The notes beneath the pieces are model-generated. The model made no database searches and was not told the origin of the DNA. It saw nothing but the letters and a program-made list of their open reading frames with translations. Positions 8,601-10,403 of a stretch of DNA of 10,403 nt are shown here, in pieces. The position numbers and the translations under genes were made by a program. Source of the stretch: Beroe ovata (lineage: Eukaryota; Ctenophora; Nuda; Beroida; Beroidae); assembly GCA_946803715.1 (NCBI GenBank), contig CAMPET010000318.1:4234-14636 (forward strand), given 5' to 3'. Every line of letters starts with the position of its first letter. The stretch's first letter is position 1.

Positions 8601-9877
8601 GGCCGAGGAGTTCACTGAGTTCTTTATTAAAGAAACTTATTGAAATCCTTGTCTAGAGGTTTCTGAAGGTTTCCGAATTTTTCCAGAATTCTAGGCTTAG
8701 TTTCTTAGATTTCCGGAAATCCTAGGCTCAGTTTCTTATAGAAGAAACTGGGTGTAATCTTAAACCTATCAACCCAGTACCCAGGTTTAACTCTGACCAT
8801 TTGAGTTTTTTGCTGGGATAGAATCCGCTCAGTAGAATGCTAGGCTGGATGCAGTTACCTCAACATTAAGCCGCGTGGTTTTGACGTGTGTTTCAAATCG
8901 GTGTTCAATAAAATTATTACGTGCTGCTGATGTGTCACGTATGGCGGATCAGAAGGCTCACCCGGAATTTTATCTCTGAAAAATAGAATATGACCCTTCT
9001 GCTCCGCACGTGGATCACAGGGTTCATCTAAGGTGAGCATTCTGATCCACGTGGCGCTTCTCTGGGGTCAAGTCAAAATTCGGTGATCCTCCTGATCCAC
9101 CTTAGGTGGATCAGGAGGGTCACTCAAATCCAATTTAACCCCAGGGAAGCGCAACGTGGATCAGAAGGGTCACCTAAGATGGACCCTGTGATCCACGTGT
9201 GGATCAGGAGGGTCACACGGAAAAATAGAATTTGACCCTCCTGATCCATACACGTGGATCACCGAGTTCACTTAGGTGACCCTTCTTATCCACGTTGCGC
9301 TTCCCTGGGGTCAAATAGGATTTGAGTGATCATCGAATTTTGACTTGACCCCACAGAAGCGCCACGTGGATCAGAAGGCTCACCTCAGATGAGCCCTGTG
9401 ATCCACGTGCGGAGCAGAAGGGTCAAATTCCATTTTTCAAAAATAAAATTCCAGGTGAGCCTCCTGATCCGCCATAGTCACGTGATCTGATAATTACACC
9501 CGTGATATGCCACGTGACCCGCAGGAGTTATACACACATACTGTAAACCTAATCAGAGAAATTAATTCATGTCAAATTTTAGACTTGCAGTCTGACAGGC
9601 GTTTAGGGACAAGAATTTAGAAGATGTCTTGATTACGTAATCAAGCTCAAAACCCCCTCCCCTCCTTAATCAATTGGAAACCCCTCCCCTGGTTGATATG
9701 GTAATACGTGAACGGTCCCGCATTTAAATTGTGAAAATATTACCCTCTCTTATTTTCAGTGATCTTGAATATCGCTTCGAATGGTTCATGCTGAAGAGGA
9801 TTATCAGGGCGACTGACAAATGCAGCGATTCCAGCAAACTACTTTTCCAGAAAATGTGTTTGATCTTGAATAGATAG
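5564..9877 (+). CDS. Merlin/ISXO2-like (IS1595) DDE transposase, nine exons
   Basis: Exons 5564-5641, 5801-5886, 6193-6296, 6845-6924, 7021-7100, 7502-7632, 7800-7873, 8068-8165 and 9760-9877 join with matching phases (0,2,1,0,2,1,0,2) into 282 residues, the usual length for Merlin transposases. Order: a lead-in helix (SSWKFLCDSK); a zinc ribbon at 33-54 (CPNC, 14 residues, CIKC); a helix-turn-helix-like part at about 77-115 (RISEEAGVHRKFVYAV); then the DDE core, with D132 in VEIDEALMGRRKYRRGKR, QWVLGMVERGSGK at 150-162, D193 in MTDEWSSY, VNHSISFVN at 212-220 and E230 in NTIEGTWKH. The last exon gives LEYRFEWFMLKR, which matches the family's C-terminal EFxWR-type segment. In the family this enzyme cuts and pastes DNA using two metal ions. 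Eight introns, intact catalytic residues and no flanking terminal repeats suggest a host-retained gene. The start is at 5564 or the in-frame ATG at 5576; the second gives the more family-like beginning (MEVILPALSSEK). Confidence 0.9.
5801..5886 (+). CDS. Transposase exon 2, zinc ribbon
   Basis: The acceptor is ATAATTTCAG at 5800 and the donor is TGCAG|GTACTG after 5886. It encodes IFTVPWCPNC and DDDIFVCIKC, a CX2C-X14-CX2C zinc ribbon as expected at the N-terminus of IS1595/Merlin transposases, with an acidic linker. Confidence 0.85.
5951..6141. mobile_element. 191-bp MITE with 15-bp perfect terminal inverted repeats
   Basis: The ends TGAAAGTATATCAAT and ATTGATATACTTTCA are perfect inverted copies. 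Inward on both sides is a CCCCTGGTGA(A/T)CCCCTTC block, inverted between the ends. The right half has two perfect 21-bp units (6079-6120). No clear target duplication is visible. It belongs with the decayed copy at 1213-1352. Confidence 0.75.
6079..6120. repeat. Two perfect 21-bp tandem units
   Basis: GGGGATCACCAGGGGACAGA plus A occurs twice head to tail. A third, imperfect copy precedes it at about 6061-6078. All are inside the 191-bp element. Confidence 0.9.
6193..6296 (+). CDS. Transposase exon 3
   Basis: The acceptor is CCTTTTCAG at 6192 and the donor is ACAG|GTTAGT after 6296. It encodes CTIHLETAISSLNKFSG and SFKQMLIILYGLSCDST, matching the family segment in which a short strand after the zinc ribbon leads to an LPL-KxLLxxYLW-type helix. 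Confidence 0.82.
6297..6844. other. Transposase intron 3
   Basis: A 548-bp intron between GTTAGT and CTTCAG. The short tandem AAGTATGG near 6338-6355 is the only structure noted. The open minus-strand frame here has no splice or family support. Confidence 0.5.
6845..6924 (+). CDS. Transposase exon 4, HTH-like
   Basis: The acceptor is CATCTTCAG at 6844 and the donor is CCAG|GTATTT after 6924. It encodes DQRISEEAGVHRKFVYAVR and CEVSELIQ, corresponding to the AAEEAGVSxxTVxxWxxxCRE region of relatives. Confidence 0.85.
7021..7100 (+). CDS. Transposase exon 5, first catalytic Asp
   Basis: It encodes NSSTHLGGHGETVEIDEAL and MGRRKYR. GGxGxxVEIDEx-GxRKY is the signature of the first DDE aspartate in ISXO2-like domains. 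The acceptor is GTTAGAG with two AGs in tandem (7018, 7020); only the second keeps the frame. Confidence 0.9.
7101..7501. other. Transposase intron 5
   Basis: A 401-bp intron with the second copy of a dispersed repeat (7186-7302). The frames open on both strands here are not supported as coding. Confidence 0.5.
7186..7302. repeat. Dispersed intronic repeat, copy 2
   Basis: It is partner of 3410-3523, in the same orientation and with several conserved blocks. The nature of the repeat is unknown. Confidence 0.6.
7502..7632 (+). CDS. Transposase exon 6
   Basis: The acceptor is TTGTCCCAG at 7501 and the donor is CCAG|GTACAG after 7632. It encodes GKRTRNQWVLGMVERGSGK and EMYPIIKRHILPG, closely matching the family pattern QWVFGxxERGSGK ... 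LLPIIxxxIxPG. A hairpin transposon relic starts 9 bp past the exon end. Confidence 0.92.
7641..7693. mobile_element. Relic end of the 1136-bp element family
   Basis: GGGGGAATGCAACGTGTCAG resembles the terminus GGGGGGATGCAAC and runs into a hairpin with arms GTGTCAG (7654-7660) and CTGACAC (7687-7693), as in the two modules of the 1136-bp element. No matching right terminus or duplication is seen, so it is a truncated or solo end. Confidence 0.6.
7800..7873 (+). CDS. Transposase exon 7, second catalytic Asp
   Basis: It encodes GSIVMTDEWSSYQILS and RDTDYDHRT. The family motif is I-SDxWxAY, so D193 in MTDEWSSY is the second catalytic residue. The acceptor is TTCTGACAG and the donor is GTGAGT after 7873. 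Confidence 0.9.
8068..8165 (+). CDS. Transposase exon 8, catalytic Glu
   Basis: It encodes VNHSISFVNQDG, DTTNTIEGTW and KHFRQELHTT. VNHSxxFVxxxxxxxTNTIEGTW is a hallmark of the family and E230 is the third catalytic residue. The donor is ACCGG|GTTAGT after 8165, phase 2. Without splicing the frame continues to TGA at 8239-8241 and ends LLSYIVWRVAP. Confidence 0.92.
8689..8750. repeat. Direct repeat pair and hairpin
   Basis: ATTCTAGGCTTAGTTTCTTA and ATCCTAGGCTCAGTTTCTTA are near-identical direct copies about 30 bp apart. The second forms the left arm of a hairpin at 8729-8750 (CAGTTTCTT, loop ATAG, AAGAAACTG). Confidence 0.75.
8935..9485. mobile_element. Foldback element, ~260-bp inverted arms
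   Basis: The two halves are near-complete inverted copies. TATGGCGGATCAG, CTGCTCCGCACGTGGATCAC, CCACGTGGCGCTTCT and GGGGTCAAGTCAAAATTCG in the left half reappear inverted and in reverse order in the right half. The centre is at about 9226, flanked by TGGATCAGGAGGGTCA and its inverse. Many sub-blocks (GATCCACGTG, CTCCTGATCCA) are themselves inverted or repeated. It has no coding capacity. A clear target duplication was not found. Confidence 0.85.
9089..9121. repeat. 33-bp extra palindrome in left arm only
   Basis: CTCCTGATCCACCT-T-AGGTGGATCAGGAG is a perfect palindrome with 14-bp arms. The right arm reads straight through GATGATCACTCAAA without it, so this is a one-sided gain. Confidence 0.85.
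9760..9877 (+). CDS. Transposase exon 9 (last exon)
   Basis: The acceptor has a good pyrimidine tract (CCCTCTCTTATTTTCAG) at 9759. One base completes the Gly codon split at 8165, then 38 codons (DLEYRFEWFMLKRIIRATDK ...) run to TAG at 9875-9877. LEYRFEWFMLKR fits the family's C-terminal segment before an amphipathic helix. The intron before it is long (1594 bp) because it holds a foldback element. Confidence 0.72.
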
Positions 9878-10000
9878 ATACGTAACTGTACAAGTCCAGA
9901 AAATCTTTCAGAAATTTCATTTTCAATTAGAGATGGTCATATCATGTGATCCTAGATTCAAACCATTGATTGGCAAGGGAACTCTTGAGTGAAGAGAGAA

Positions 10001-10040
10001 CTCAAGATCTTTATTTGTAGCTCAAGATCTTTATTTGCAG
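10001..10040. repeat. 20-bp tandem duplication
   Basis: CTCAAGATCTTTATTTGTAG and CTCAAGATCTTTATTTGCAG lie head to tail with a single mismatch. The duplication lies at the end of the minus-strand open block and creates its TAA stop by shifting frame. Confidence 0.95.
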
Positions 10041-10181
10041 CTTTTTATCACCTGCTACTTTTACAACATTACCGGTTGTTACTTTGTACTTTTCACAGAA
10101 AAAGGTGAACTCTTGTATATCTTCTTTACGATTGAAACCATGAACCTGATGACACATTTCACGTATCTCAGTGCGGTATAC
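10011..10181 (-). CDS. Probable last exon of a convergent unrecognised gene
   Basis: On the minus strand a 56-codon block follows an acceptor-like GAATCTAG (reading down from 10181) and ends at TAA (plus-strand 10011-10013). It includes RTEIREMCHQVHG, DIQEFTFFCEKYKV and a Lys-rich end KKLQIKILSYK. An internal ATG at 10157-10155 could be a start. I do not recognise the family. AATAAA overlaps the stop codon, which would be unusually close for a cleavage signal. The pyrimidine tract is poor, so this is tentative. Confidence 0.4.
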   Translation of the reverse strand, partial: VYRTEIREMCHQVHGFNRKEDIQEFTFFCEKYKVTTGNVVKVAGDKKLQIKILSYK

Positions 10182-10237
10182 CTAGATTCAGGCAGGCTGT
10201 TTTAGGCTAAGGCAACAAAACTTTTTATTTCTCACTG

Positions 10238-10267
10238 CTCTGTGCTCGCTTTCACTTGAGCACAGAG
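10238..10267. repeat. Hairpin, 10-bp stem
   Basis: CTCTGTGCTC and GAGCACAGAG are perfect inverted copies around a 10-base loop. Confidence 0.85.
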
Positions 10268-10327
10268 GCAGTAACTGTTACGGCCACCCTGACCCATACA
10301 CGGAAATGGGCGCGCTTATGCATTAGG

Positions 10328-10402
10328 TTGTCAGAGTTTATCTGACCTTTGTTTCCCGCGCGCGCCTTCAGCTTCATCGAAAGGTCAGGCAACATCTGAC
10401 AA
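10328..10402. repeat. Inverted repeat pair at window edge
   Basis: 10328-10350 (starting TTGTCAGA, ending TGACCTTT) and the reverse complement of 10380-10402 match at 19 of 23 positions, enclosing a CG-rich core. It may be a small hairpin transposon or the end of a larger one cut by the window. Confidence 0.65.
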
Positions 10403-10403
10403 G

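Larger units (their letters stand above)
8166..9759. other. Transposase intron 8 (long last intron)
   Basis: It contains the unspliced tail to a TGA at 8241, short direct and inverted repeats at 8689-8750, an AATAAA at 8907-8912 and the foldback element at 8935-9485. Near 9648-9690 there is a pair of ACCCCTCCCCT-like direct repeats. No further exon was found. Confidence 0.5.
10182..10403. other. Right edge, no gene seen
   Basis: It contains a 10-bp stem hairpin at 10238-10267, a GC-rich run CCCGCGCGCGCC at 10355-10366 and an inverted repeat pair to the edge. It could be the upstream intron or the promoter of the minus-strand block. Confidence 0.35.

Noticed and set aside
8855-9040. 61-codon minus-strand open frame
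   Set aside because: It runs into the left arm of the foldback element and has no splice or family support.

Overview
The window looks like eukaryotic, intron-rich, AT-rich genomic DNA. Coding sequence occurs only as short open blocks of about 60-200 bp bounded by GT/AG splice sites, with codon phases that match from block to block. No bacterial-type operon or ribosome binding sites are seen. The density of small introns and the presence of a eukaryotic Merlin/ISXO2-type transposase gene suggest an invertebrate animal. A demosponge is my guess, but the sequence alone does not prove it.

Layout. Positions 1-42 are an (AAT)14 microsatellite. Positions 414-3911 hold five plus-strand exons (414-609, 1062-1155, 2790-2886, 3132-3236, 3852-3911) that join in one frame into about 184 residues of a protein I do not recognise. 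The model may end by read-through to a stop at 4046 with AATAAA at 4091, or it may splice onward. Its 1.6-kb second intron carries a 1136-bp transposon (1446-2581) with terminal inverted repeats and an exact 8-bp target-site duplication, GGCAAGTA. A second non-autonomous transposon with long inverted arms lies at 4272-5051.

Positions 5564-9877 hold a nine-exon plus-strand gene for a full-length (282 residue) Merlin/IS1595 (ISXO2-like) DDE transposase. It has an N-terminal zinc ribbon, a helix-turn-helix-like segment, and all three catalytic acidic residues (D132, D193, E230). All eight intron phases match. No terminal inverted repeats flank the gene in this window, so it is a candidate domesticated transposase. 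Its introns contain a small inverted-repeat element (5951-6141), a relic of the hairpin module found in the 1136-bp element (7641-7693), and a large foldback element (8935-9485) rich in CACGTG sites.

On the right, an open block on the minus strand (10181-10011) looks like the last exon of a convergent gene. A 20-bp tandem duplication there creates its stop codon. A GC-rich hairpin pair sits at the right edge.

The main points of interest are the intact, intron-bearing Merlin transposase, a phase-compatible route by which the upstream unknown gene could splice into it (donor after 3911 to acceptor before 5801), and a Merlin-like non-autonomous element in the same locus. Exon models were made by eye from splice sites, phase and family resemblance. 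They have not been checked against transcripts or databases.
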